From the NCBI RefSeq assembly GCF_004570575.1, contig NZ_SPPD01000002.1:162107-226106 (forward strand): 64,000 nt of DNA, read 5' to 3'. The DNA is from Streptococcus cuniculi. Lineage in GTDB: Bacteria; Bacillota; Bacilli; Lactobacillales; Streptococcaceae. Shown here piece after piece: positions 9,036 to 15,946 of the stretch. The position numbers were made by a program, and so were the translations under genes. Position 1 is the first letter of the stretch; every line of letters starts with the position of its first letter. The notes under the pieces were generated by a model that was not told the origin of the DNA, did not search any database, and was given only the letters and a program-made list of their open reading frames with translations.

Positions 9036-9071
9036 CATTGCTTCGTTATAAACAGTACCTCTTTGTACTAT
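9028..9071 (-). promoter_or_regulatory. ANTAR (EutV) dual-hairpin antiterminator of eutG
   Basis: P1 at 9052-9071 has seven-base arms ATAGTAC and GTACTGT around the loop AAAGAG. P2 at 9028-9045 has arms CGAAGC and GCTATG (one mismatch, one G-U) around AATGTG. Both loops carry A1 and G4; the linker is 6 nt. P1 begins about at the predicted transcription start, so the antiterminator is the first thing transcribed. Confidence 0.82.
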
Positions 9072-9077
9072 AATTGA

Positions 9078-9106
9078 ATTATAACACAAAAGCGCTTTCA
9101 AATCAA
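9078..9106 (-). promoter_or_regulatory. Promoter of eutG with cre-like site in the spacer
   Basis: TTGATT (9101-9106), 17-nt spacer, TATAAT (9078-9083) preceded by TG (extended -10). The spacer holds TTGAAAGCGCTTTTG (9087-9101), matching the CcpA cre consensus except for its last positions. Binding there would block RNA polymerase, so carbon catabolite repression is inferred. Confidence 0.75.
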
Positions 9107-9176
9107 TGAAAATGGTCATTTTTATTTCAAAATTTATTTTCTACGGAGTATTTCAAGGAAATTTGATTCATATTGC

Positions 9177-9205
9177 TTGTAAAAGTCTAGGAAAGGTGTT
9201 ACAAT
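9177..9205 (+). promoter_or_regulatory. Promoter of the riboswitch RNA
   Basis: TTGTAA (9177-9182), 17-nt spacer, TACAAT (9200-9205) with a TG one base upstream (extended -10). It faces right, away from eutG, and predicts a start near 9212, just before the riboswitch fold. Confidence 0.7.
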
Positions 9206-9211
9206 AAACGT

Positions 9212-9320
9212 GCTAGGAAATTAATTTTAGTACTTTTAGGAGTATGGAAGTTTGGTGAAAATCCAACGCGGTCCCGCCACTGTGATAAGCTTAGGCTTTA
9301 AGTCAGGTCTTTATTCTTAA
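9212..9320 (+). promoter_or_regulatory. Adenosylcobalamin riboswitch
   Basis: The conserved core is easy to read: TTTGGTGAAAATCC then the CGCGGTCCCGCCACTGTGAT box (9267-9286) and GTCAGG (9302-9307). These are the signature boxes of class-I cobalamin riboswitches. It is on the plus strand and no plus-strand gene follows; the next gene (9648-10247) is on the minus strand. It therefore controls the RNA it belongs to rather than a coding sequence. Confidence 0.93.
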
Positions 9321-9485
9321 ATTTTAGTAGATTTCACGCCTCGATGTAAGGTGATGATGTCATTGTGGAATCAGCATTGATTGCAGCATTTCCATTATTG
9401 GCTCTACGTTAGTACGCTAATTTTCTAAAGATAGGCTGTGCTTATCTTTCTGCAACGAGGCAGAGCCGATAATCAGGAAAGCTGC

Positions 9486-9528
9486 TGCTAACCAACGATG
9501 CTTAGCAATATTCTACAATGCCGTAAAG
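9486..9528 (+). promoter_or_regulatory. EutV-type dual hairpin in the riboswitch RNA
   Basis: P1 at 9486-9507: arms TGCTAACC and GCTTAGCA with one mismatch around AACGAT, the same loop as P1 of eutA. P2 at 9511-9528: core arms TAC and GTA around AATGCC with weaker outer pairs. Both loops have A1 and G4. Unlike the mRNA leaders, P2 does not overlap the terminator at 9551-9581, as expected of a decoy and not of an antiterminator. Confidence 0.8.
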
Positions 9529-9550
9529 ACGCTTTCTTTTATTGACTATT

Positions 9551-9581
9551 CTCCCACCTCTTATAGAAGGTGGGATTTTTT
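9551..9581 (+). terminator. Terminator of the riboswitch RNA
   Basis: TCCCACCT pairs with AGGTGGGA around a short loop and is followed by TTTTTT. A strong, simple intrinsic terminator in the plus direction. Confidence 0.9.
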
Positions 9582-9591
9582 ATTTCTTCAT

Positions 9592-9634
9592 AAAAAGCAG
9601 TAAAATCCTTCCTTCAGGACTCTACTGCTTTTTT
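9592..9634. terminator. Bidirectional terminator between the riboswitch RNA and pduO
   Basis: AAAAAGCAGTA (9592-9602) is perfectly complementary to TACTGCTTTTT (9623-9633). It ends the minus-strand phosphatase-eutP-cobD-pduX-cobT-pduO operon 14 nt after its last stop and could catch plus-strand read-through. Confidence 0.88.
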
Positions 9635-9647
9635 GTTTTGAAATTCT

Positions 9648-10247
9648 TTAATCGCGCTTACTTGCCCAACGTTCCACATCTGCTTTGGTGATATTGTGAA
9701 AGACTTTTACACCGCGTTCATACGCTACGTCAGGGCGATTTTTTCTAAAGTTTAGCACGCGTGCCAAGGCAAAGAAATAATCAGACAGGCGATTGACAAA
9801 GATCAACACTTCATTATTGATTTCTGTCGTCCACATAGTCGCAACAATATGGCGTTCTGCTCGCCGAGCAATGGTACGCGCCACATGGATCATAGAGGCA
9901 ATCTCATCGCCACCTGGAAGAATAAAGGTTTCAAGAGCTGGCGGAATATCTGCATAGGTATCAATCCGCTCCTCAATCCATTCAACCAACTGTTTATCAA
10001 CCTTGTAAGGATACACTCCCTGTGGTGTTGATAAGTCTGAACCACAGTCAAAGAGATAGTGTTGAAGCTGCAAAAGCTCTTCTTTTAGGGCATCGGAATC
10101 AGTCATTTTGCTAATAGTCAGACCAATCCAGGAATTTAATTCGTCAATGGTTCCATAAGCATTGACACGCTCTGCATCCTTAGCAACACTCTGGCCACCA
10201 ACGAGCTTGGTCAAGCCTTTATCGCCTGTTTTTGTATATAATTGCAT
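9648..10247 (-). CDS. pduO: PduO-type ATP:cob(I)alamin adenosyltransferase (copy 1)
   Basis: 199 residues. It attaches the 5'-deoxyadenosyl group of ATP to cob(I)alamin to make AdoCbl, the EutBC cofactor. Family motifs: GGQSVAKDAERVNAYGTIDE near the N-terminus (nucleotide binding), RTIARRAERH and VNRLSDYFFALAR (helices bearing the conserved Arg/Asp pair). Last gene of the operon beginning with the secreted phosphatase, 11 nt after cobT. A second paralogue lies at 29512-30087 in the cbi operon. Confidence 0.93.
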   Translation of the reverse strand: MQLYTKTGDKGLTKLVGGQSVAKDAERVNAYGTIDELNSWIGLTISKMTDSDALKEELLQLQHYLFDCGSDLSTPQGVYPYKVDKQLVEWIEERIDTYADIPPALETFILPGGDEIASMIHVARTIARRAERHIVATMWTTEINNEVLIFVNRLSDYFFALARVLNFRKNRPDVAYERGVKVFHNITKADVERWASKRD

Positions 10248-10258
10248 GGTTTACCTCC

Positions 10259-11338
10259 TTATTCGGTTCTATTCCGAATATCAATATAATCTTCTTTGTT
10301 TAATTGCCCTTCTGAAAAGGTGGGCATGTGTTCAATGGTGTAGCAGGCATTTTCCATGAGAAAGAAAGCCAAAGGACAACCTGATCCTTCTCCCAAGCGC
10401 ATATCCATAGCGAGCATAGGATCCAAGCCCAAGTCTTCGCACACTAATGCATAAGCTGGCTCTGTCGAAAGATGAGACGCAAAACAATAGTCTAAAACCG
10501 CTGGTGCCAAACGCTCAGCAATCAGGAGCCCTGCAATGGAAATCAAGCCATCAATAACGCAAGGTAGGCCATACTCAGCGCAGGCAAGATAGGTTCCGAC
10601 CATGCCTAGCAAATCCAAACCACCGAGCTTAATTGCAACATCAAAGGAATCTTTGTAAGGGGCATGCTGATGGAGACATTGTTGGATAATCTGGGTCTTG
10701 TGTGCCTTCATGTCCTGTGTGAGACCAGCTCCGTACCCCGTCACTTGATTGGCTTTTAGCCCCAAAATCGCTGCAATCACTGCCGCAGATGTTGTGGTAT
10801 TGCCAATTCCCATTTCCCCAGTTCCAAAAAGGGTATAGCCTTGATGAATAAGTTCAACCGTCTTTCGGTATCCTAGTAAAATAGCTTGCTCGCCCTCTTC
10901 TTTGGTCAAGGCAGGCTCATGCAACATATTGCGCGTGCCATACCGCACCTTCTCTTTTGAAGGCTCTCCCACATCTTTTTTGCAGCCAATATCCACCAGA
11001 CACACATCAGAGCCAACATGTTGGGAAATGGCACAAAGTCCTGTTTTTCCCTTGAGAATATTTTGGGCTACGATAAAGGTCGTTTCTTGTGGATTGGCAG
11101 AAATGCCTTCTGCCACAATGCCATTATCCGCCACATAGACCATAACTACCTTCTTGGAAAGAGTGATGTTTCCTTCAAACATGGCATACAGTCGGGCATA
11201 GATGGTTTCCATTTTTCCCAAGGCCCCCAAGGGTTTGGCTAGCTGGTCACAAATCGCCTTCCCTTTTGCTATTTTTTCACCATTCAAGGGTTTGAGCCTT
11301 GCAATGATTTGATTTAGCTCTTTCATATTTTCCCTCAT
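10259..11338 (-). CDS. cobT: Nicotinate-nucleotide--dimethylbenzimidazole phosphoribosyltransferase CobT
   Basis: 359 residues, the family length. It activates the lower-ligand base to its alpha-ribotide for assembly of the nucleotide loop of cobalamin. The catalytic Glu of RLGEGSGCPLAFF is at residue 317, as in Salmonella CobT; the FGTGEMGIGNTTTSAAV and GGLDLLGMVG stretches are also typical. The ATG at 11338 overlaps the pduX stop (ATGA); a second ATG at 11326 has a GAGG just upstream and may be used instead. Confidence 0.95.
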   Translation of the reverse strand: MRENMKELNQIIARLKPLNGEKIAKGKAICDQLAKPLGALGKMETIYARLYAMFEGNITLSKKVVMVYVADNGIVAEGISANPQETTFIVAQNILKGKTGLCAISQHVGSDVCLVDIGCKKDVGEPSKEKVRYGTRNMLHEPALTKEEGEQAILLGYRKTVELIHQGYTLFGTGEMGIGNTTTSAAVIAAILGLKANQVTGYGAGLTQDMKAHKTQIIQQCLHQHAPYKDSFDVAIKLGGLDLLGMVGTYLACAEYGLPCVIDGLISIAGLLIAERLAPAVLDYCFASHLSTEPAYALVCEDLGLDPMLAMDMRLGEGSGCPLAFFLMENACYTIEHMPTFSEGQLNKEDYIDIRNRTE

Positions 11339-12195
11339 TCTTCTATTTGCCTCACTCCCTCAAAAATAATCGGTGATAAGCGCCTGTCTTGATAGTAGGA
11401 AGCTAGCGGATGACCTGCCAGCTCTTCTTCCAAAGCTTGAGCTAACTCTTTAGCTGGTAATAGAATTCCCAAAACGGTTCCACTGTGAGCGACATTGACA
11501 CCGATTGATCCGTGCTTTTCAGAAATAGCAATAATCTCTTCCAGATACGGCTTGGGCAAGCGCCTGTTATTGAACCGTGCACTTCGTGTTGCGACCTGAC
11601 CTAATTTGACCACATTTTCTTCCTCACACGCTTTTACAAATCGGATAAATAGTTCTTGAGAAGTTTCTAGAGGATAGGTCTTTGTTTCGGTCATTCGCGG
11701 TAAGCTCAACGTATCCACTGTGTCTCTAGGCTCTAAGATATAGACCCACAAATTAGGTTTCCAGCTGGTCTGAAAGACGACTTCACCCGTCAAAGGATTG
11801 ACCACTGTCCAATCTTTAAAGGCCACCGAATCACTGGGTTCAATCGTGCTACAGATTTTTGTCAATGCTTCAGCTGATACTTCTTGATGTTTCACCAAGG
11901 ACAAAAGTTTCAAGGCTACGAGCATATCTGCTGTGCTACTCGAGCAACCTTTTCCAATTGGCAAATCCGTATGGTAGTCAAAGACTAGATGTTCAACATC
12001 TGTAAATCCTCTCATAGCCTTTGTCATCTTCTGACCTAACATACTATGAGACTTCTCATGTTCCGCCAAGCAGAGATAACTTTTTTGCACAATGCCGTAA
12101 GACAGGAGGTATTCTTCACCACCCACCACGCACTGAAAAAGCTCTCCGCATGAACCTGGGCAAGATACACTAAGCTTAGTCATACAAGCGCTCAT
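11335..12195 (-). CDS. pduX: L-threonine kinase, GHMP family (PduX)
   Basis: 286 residues. The GHMP-kinase glycine/serine-rich ATP loop is PIGKGCSSSTADMLVALKLL (about residue 85) and the N-terminal motif is CPGSCGELFQ. PduX makes L-threonine 3-phosphate, the precursor decarboxylated by CobD (next gene upstream) to the aminopropanol linker of cobalamin. It overlaps cobD by 20 nt if begun at ATG 12195, or by 8 nt from ATG 12183; neither has a strong ribosome site. The pairing with cobD supports this role over other GHMP kinases. Confidence 0.88.
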   Translation of the reverse strand: MSACMTKLSVSCPGSCGELFQCVVGGEEYLLSYGIVQKSYLCLAEHEKSHSMLGQKMTKAMRGFTDVEHLVFDYHTDLPIGKGCSSSTADMLVALKLLSLVKHQEVSAEALTKICSTIEPSDSVAFKDWTVVNPLTGEVVFQTSWKPNLWVYILEPRDTVDTLSLPRMTETKTYPLETSQELFIRFVKACEEENVVKLGQVATRSARFNNRRLPKPYLEEIIAISEKHGSIGVNVAHSGTVLGILLPAKELAQALEEELAGHPLASYYQDRRLSPIIFEGVRQIEE

Positions 12196-13270
12196 CTTCT
12201 AAGACAGTCCTCAAGGCTGCCAGTAATCGTTCATTTTCCTTGCGACTTCGAATGGCTACTCGATAATGCTGACTTGACAACTGGCGGTAATTGCTACAAG
12301 AACGGATGAATATCTTGTACTTACGCAATTCTTCCCGCAGATCCAGCTCCCCTTGATATTCGAAAAAGAGATAATTCACACTTGGTTTTACAGGAATCAA
12401 GCAGGAAAACTGAGATAGTTGATGAAAGAGATACTCTTTTTCTTGTACCAACCACTTTCTTGTTTTGTCTTGATACACCTTGTCTGCTACAATCACAGGG
12501 ACAGCAGTATCAGCTAAGGTGTTGACTGTCCAAGGCGCTCTTTTATCCTGAATCTCAGTCAAACAAGTGGGATGATAACTCAAGGCGTATCCCAAACGTA
12601 GACCTGGAATCGCATAAAATTTTGTCAGAGAACGCACTACAATGCTATTGGTAAATTCTGCCAAATAAGGAATAAAGCTATATGTCTCTTCCTCGCTTAG
12701 AAAGTCCATAAAAGCTTCATCTATGATGAGAATAATTCCTTTTTCTGCCAATGCAGCGGCAACTTTTTTGAGGGTTTGGTTGTCTTGGAGCGTCCCTGTC
12801 GGATTGTTCGGATTGCAAATCAAGACAACATCCCCCCTGGACAAGTCGCAAGCAGCTTCAAGAACATTCTCGCAATCCCAGTGATAATCAGGAGCTTTTA
12901 AGACACACTCTTTGACACGTGCCCCTACCTGAGTAAAGGCTTTTTCGTATTCCATAAAAGTCGGACTGAGCGTCAAAACCTGCTTGGGACGAAAATAACG
13001 AGCCAATTCGTAGAACAGTTCCACCGCTCCGTTTGACAAGGCAAGATTTTCCAAATCACAGTTATGGTGCTCAGAAAGCGCCAAGCGAGCCTTACGATAA
13101 TAAATATCAGGATAATGAGTGAGCTGCTCCATGGCTGAAACCAAGGTTGATTTCAATTGCTCAGACAAACCAAACGGATTGATATTAGCACTAAAATCTA
13201 TACATTCCTCTAATGGATAACCCAACGTTTCTGCCAAAGCAGCTGCATCTCCTCCGTGCTCTACTCTCAT
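12176..13270 (-). CDS. cobD: Threonine-phosphate decarboxylase CobD
   Basis: A fold-type-I PLP enzyme related to histidinol-phosphate aminotransferase. HGGDAAALAETLGY and IDFSANINPFG at the N-terminus, CNPNNPTG in the middle and the PLP-lysine region SLTKFYAIPGLRLGYAL are typical of CobD. It decarboxylates threonine phosphate to (R)-1-aminopropan-2-ol phosphate for the corrin side chain. A GTG one codon upstream (13273) lies closer to the GGA ribosome site; I give the ATG at 13270. pduX and cobT directly follow, so an aminotransferase of histidine synthesis is unlikely. Confidence 0.9.
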   Translation of the reverse strand: MRVEHGGDAAALAETLGYPLEECIDFSANINPFGLSEQLKSTLVSAMEQLTHYPDIYYRKARLALSEHHNCDLENLALSNGAVELFYELARYFRPKQVLTLSPTFMEYEKAFTQVGARVKECVLKAPDYHWDCENVLEAACDLSRGDVVLICNPNNPTGTLQDNQTLKKVAAALAEKGIILIIDEAFMDFLSEEETYSFIPYLAEFTNSIVVRSLTKFYAIPGLRLGYALSYHPTCLTEIQDKRAPWTVNTLADTAVPVIVADKVYQDKTRKWLVQEKEYLFHQLSQFSCLIPVKPSVNYLFFEYQGELDLREELRKYKIFIRSCSNYRQLSSQHYRVAIRSRKENERLLAALRTVLEDERLYD

Positions 13271-13339
13271 CACTCGTCCATCCTTTCTCTCATTTTTCTC
13301 TAGTATATTATGATTTGCACCGTCTCAAAATAATAATTA

Positions 13340-13774
13340 CTATTCTTCCCGTAAATACTCCTCTAAGGCTGCAATTCCCTTATTTTCAACGGCAGAAATT
13401 TCAAAGATTTGAAGAGCACCAGCCTGCTTTAATTGTTGCCGCGCCCGATCAATCTTGCTGTCATCTTCTGCCATATCAATCTTAGTAATCACTCCGACAA
13501 CAGGCTTGGTAAAAAGAGAAGAAAATCCCTGAGGGAAGGTCTGCATTGTATCTACAACAGACACCAACAAACCAATCACATCCGCTTCTGCGGCAGTCAC
13601 GGTCAAGGCATTGTAGTACTTACGATGTTGCAAAAATTCTCCCGGCGTATCAATGATGGCATCATAAAATTGAATTGCTTGGGTTTTGTAATAATTTAAC
13701 TCCAAGCCTTTCAAGCGCTGGGTTAGAGTGGTTTTTCCCACCCCGACAGAGCCCACAAACATGATTTTCTTCAT
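13340..13774 (-). CDS. eutP: EutP/PduV-family small GTPase-like protein
   Basis: 144 residues with a P-loop (FVGSVGVGKTTL, residues 6-17), a DTPGEF switch motif and a NKxD-like TKID. EutP/PduV proteins accompany ethanolamine and propanediol microcompartments; E. coli EutP has been reported to act as an acetate kinase, while PduV has been linked to microcompartment movement. Which applies here cannot be told from sequence. It is 11 nt downstream of the phosphatase gene and 66 nt upstream of cobD, in an EutV-type leader-controlled operon. Confidence 0.88.
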   Translation of the reverse strand: MKKIMFVGSVGVGKTTLTQRLKGLELNYYKTQAIQFYDAIIDTPGEFLQHRKYYNALTVTAAEADVIGLLVSVVDTMQTFPQGFSSLFTKPVVGVITKIDMAEDDSKIDRARQQLKQAGALQIFEISAVENKGIAALEEYLREE

Positions 13775-13785
13775 CTCTTATCCCC

Positions 13786-15096
13786 TTATTCTTTCATCAA
13801 TTTTGCATCTTTTTTATCCAATTTAATAGTTTCGCGTTGTGGCAATAACACACCCTTGTTTTCATCGCGACCTTGTAAGAAGTATTTTTCATCTTCTTTT
13901 TCATAAGTATCTATTGCTTCTTTGGCAAGTAAGCCAACACCCTTACTTGGGTCTCTCAATAGATTGAAAATCAAACCGACCTGCAATTCAGGGAAATCTT
14001 TTAGCATTGCATAGTCGCCATTGCTATCTCCTCCAATCATGATGGGTTCTGCCCCATCATAATTGACAGCAATCAAATCTTTAATGGTTTTCGTTTTTCC
14101 TTCGCCTTGTGTTTGTGCATAAGAGGTGTCAAATTTAGATTGGATAACCCCTGCTTCGTCTTTTACAAGACGCATGGCAAAGACATGATCTTTTGGAATA
14201 TTGTAGCCATATTTACTATTGGTTGCATACGGTACGATGACATCATAGTAAGAAGCTGAACAGATATACACATCAATACCATTATCCATCATCGCTTTGT
14301 ATAGGTTCTGCATTTCTTGTACAGAACGAACACCGAGCTTGAAGGTAACGCTCACCTGACCTGCTTCTCCTTTGAGCGTACTTGGACTTTCCCATGTTTC
14401 ATAGACCAAGTCATCTTTCAAGGCATAATCAATTGATTTTTCAGTCAGTTCCTGCACTTCCTCTGAGGTCATACCTGCATACATATAGGTTACCCAAGGA
14501 TAGCTAATGTCTGAACTAAAGGTACCTCCAACTGCTTCATACAAATAACGAAGTTTGGCACTGAAATCTTTGAATTCATCCATTTTCTTGACTTCATCCA
14601 ATGACTTGCTTCCTTTCATGCCACTGTACTCATTATAAAGAACTGTGTAGTCAGCCAGTAAGTCCGTCGCAATTTTATTGATATTTACAGCTTGTCCGTC
14701 TTTATTGTTAAATTCTTCTTTAAAGTCGTCTTCTGGCAAGGTTTCTCGAACAGCAGTATCAAATTGCTCAGGCGTCATTTTAAAAGCAAGATTGGAAATT
14801 TGATAGGTAAAAGTCGCTTCACCAATATCATTGATGATTGTCGTATTATCCCAGTCAAACACAGCATACGGTTTTTTATCTTCCTTATAGTCTTTACTCA
14901 TCTTCCCATTTTCTTCAATGAGTTTGACCAAACGTGTATGGAGGACATCCTCCCAATTTCCCTTTGCCAAGACCTTGTCATTCATTGTAGTCTCCATTTT
15001 GGTATCAGACATCTTTGTCTCAGTCTCTTTCTTAGCCTGACAAGCTCCTAGCAACAACACAGCTCCACAGAGCAATACAATCGTTTTTTTCCGCAT
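13786..15096 (-). CDS. Secreted HAD-family phosphatase lipoprotein
   Basis: 436 residues from the ATG at 15094-15096, which follows AAGGAGG; a longer frame to 15138 has no ribosome site. The N-terminus is a lipoprotein signal (lipobox LLLGAC, Cys19), placing the enzyme outside the membrane. HAD motif I is FDWDNTTIIND (Asp81 and Asp83 catalytic), and the C-terminal acidic motif is IMIGGDSNGDYAMLKDF. The sequence style resembles phosphorylcholine-type phosphatases. As first gene of an operon with eutP and B12-tail genes and with an EutV-type leader, I infer it frees ethanolamine from phosphoethanolamine or a similar phosphomonoester. Substrate is unproven; an acid phosphatase of broad range is the alternative. 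Confidence 0.75.
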   Translation of the reverse strand: MRKKTIVLLCGAVLLLGACQAKKETETKMSDTKMETTMNDKVLAKGNWEDVLHTRLVKLIEENGKMSKDYKEDKKPYAVFDWDNTTIINDIGEATFTYQISNLAFKMTPEQFDTAVRETLPEDDFKEEFNNKDGQAVNINKIATDLLADYTVLYNEYSGMKGSKSLDEVKKMDEFKDFSAKLRYLYEAVGGTFSSDISYPWVTYMYAGMTSEEVQELTEKSIDYALKDDLVYETWESPSTLKGEAGQVSVTFKLGVRSVQEMQNLYKAMMDNGIDVYICSASYYDVIVPYATNSKYGYNIPKDHVFAMRLVKDEAGVIQSKFDTSYAQTQGEGKTKTIKDLIAVNYDGAEPIMIGGDSNGDYAMLKDFPELQVGLIFNLLRDPSKGVGLLAKEAIDTYEKEDEKYFLQGRDENKGVLLPQRETIKLDKKDAKLMKE

Positions 15097-15136
15097 AGGA
15101 AAAACCTCCTTGAATATAAATAAATTAATAAAACAC

Positions 15137-15215
15137 AAAAAATGGCACAGTTATCCTGTTTGAACGTGAAACTTTCGCTTCTTTGCGAACAAAACAGGCG
15201 CCTTTGCCATTTTTT
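15137..15215 (-). terminator. Leader terminator of the phosphatase-eutP-cobD operon
   Basis: Arms AAAAAATGGCA and TGCCATTTTTT are perfectly complementary and end in a T-tract (15137-15142). A second helix inside (CCTGTTT with AAACAGG) strengthens it. The 5' arm shares GGC with hairpin P1, and the inner helix shares CC with it, so P1 and the terminator exclude each other. Confidence 0.82.
15174..15208 (-). promoter_or_regulatory. Candidate ANTAR (EutV) dual hairpin before the phosphatase gene
   Basis: P1 at 15197-15208: arms GGC and GCC around AAAGGC. P2 at 15174-15189: arms TTCGC and GCGAA around AAAGAA. Both loops have A1 and G4, and the linker is 7 nt as in the eutG leader. P1 has only three pairs, so this site is less certain than those of eutG and eutA. 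Here it is P1, not P2, that clashes with the terminator. Confidence 0.7.
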
Positions 15216-15244
15216 ATATGAATATTATTTTTAATAGATTATTA

Positions 15245-15275
15245 AAAACGTTTTCTTTCTGTTACTAGTATACCA
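15245..15275 (-). promoter_or_regulatory. Extended -10 promoter and cre-like site of the phosphatase operon
   Basis: TGGTATACT (15267-15275) is an extended -10; I see no good -35. The palindrome AAAACGTTTT (15245-15254, within AGAAAACGTTTTTA) right after the predicted start resembles a CcpA cre site. The leader terminator follows about 30 nt later. Confidence 0.6.
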
Positions 15276-15306
15276 TAAACTACTCAAAATTGCTCTAAAT
15301 ATTTAT

Positions 15307-15373
15307 AAAAAAATTGTCTACTGCTACATTTCAAATCCAAGTAGCTAGCTATTAAGTGCGATGGTGTGACAAT
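15307..15373 (-). terminator. Probable terminator of the cbi-to-nik operon
   Basis: ATTGTC (15368-15373 on the minus strand) pairs with GACAAT (15313-15318) across a 49-nt loop that can itself fold, followed by seven T residues. It starts 7 nt after the stop of the last gene. The stem is short, so termination may be partial and the phosphatase operon could receive read-through. Confidence 0.5.
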
Positions 15374-15379
15374 AGACTC

Positions 15380-15946
15380 TTATTTTTTCCTCATTTCCTT
15401 AATAATACTCCCCATTTGGATAAAGTCATCATTGTAATAGCGATACAGACGGGCAGCACCATCTCCGATATAGCTAATGGGTGAAAACTCTTGACTCTTA
15501 AAAGCATTGTTCTCATCAATCAAACTCTCTTCTACCACACGGCGTGTGACACGACCGATAACGTTCGTAAGGGCCCCACATTCGACCATTTCAATAACCT
15601 CACACTCAATCGACACAGGGCAAGCATCTACAAGTGGCGCATCCACTGTTTCTCCAACCGTATAAGATAGGCCGGTAATGGCAAATTTATCTTTGCGACT
15701 ATTGAAGCCTGCAATTTCAGATTCTTTGGTTAATTCCTGCGTTGGGATGTTCACGGTAAATTGCCCATGCTTTTTGATTTCTGTAATGGCGTTGCCCTTG
15801 GTTCTCATAGCAACCACCATCATGCTACCGAGAGAATAGGCAGAGCTGGAAGTCGAGATATTGTAGCCATGGACATCATCCTTGTAGCCTAGAAAAAAGA
15901 CTGGAAAACCAAAGTAGAGTTTTCGTGTTTCAAAGGTTTGTTTCAT
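15380..15946 (-). CDS. Flavin reductase-like (FMN-binding split barrel) protein
   Basis: 188 residues with the split-barrel flavin reductase pattern: an N-terminal strand pair (YFGFPVFFLG), the STSSSAYSLGSMMVVAMRT segment near the FMN phosphate site and GQFTVNIPTQEL. No NADH domain is present, so it is either a small FMN reductase or an FMN-binding protein. It overlaps nikE by 4 nt and is the last gene of the B12 operon. Given the context, it might help reduce cob(II) corrinoids to the cob(I) form needed by the adenosyltransferases; this is inference only. Confidence 0.75.
   Translation of the reverse strand: MKQTFETRKLYFGFPVFFLGYKDDVHGYNISTSSSAYSLGSMMVVAMRTKGNAITEIKKHGQFTVNIPTQELTKESEIAGFNSRKDKFAITGLSYTVGETVDAPLVDACPVSIECEVIEMVECGALTNVIGRVTRRVVEESLIDENNAFKSQEFSPISYIGDGAARLYRYYNDDFIQMGSIIKEMRKK

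Larger units (their letters stand above)
9212..9581 (+). ncRNA. eutX: EutX/Rli55-like riboswitch RNA that should sequester EutV
   Basis: About 370 nt: an AdoCbl riboswitch, a long hairpin (9383-9393 and 9394-9405 pair with 9476-9485 and 9462-9473; about 22 pairs with a one-base and a two-base bulge), then two EutV-type hairpins and a terminator. This is the organisation of EutX of Enterococcus faecalis and Rli55 of Listeria, where the full RNA made without AdoCbl traps EutV and AdoCbl gives a short RNA lacking the binding site. A GCCTCG at 9338-9343 is complementary to CGAGGC at 9456-9461 and may be part of the switching platform. I saw no clear ligand-dependent terminator, so the exact switch is unresolved. 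Confidence 0.82.

Noticed and set aside
9212..10247. Cobalamin riboswitch as leader of the adjacent adenosyltransferase gene
   Set aside because: The riboswitch is on the plus strand, while the gene at 9648-10247 is on the minus strand and its own operon starts near 15.3 kb. The riboswitch transcript ends at a terminator before the gene.
15097..15138. Longer N-terminus of the secreted phosphatase
   Set aside because: It places 14 residues before a clear lipoprotein signal and has no ribosome site; AAGGAGG precedes the ATG at 15096.
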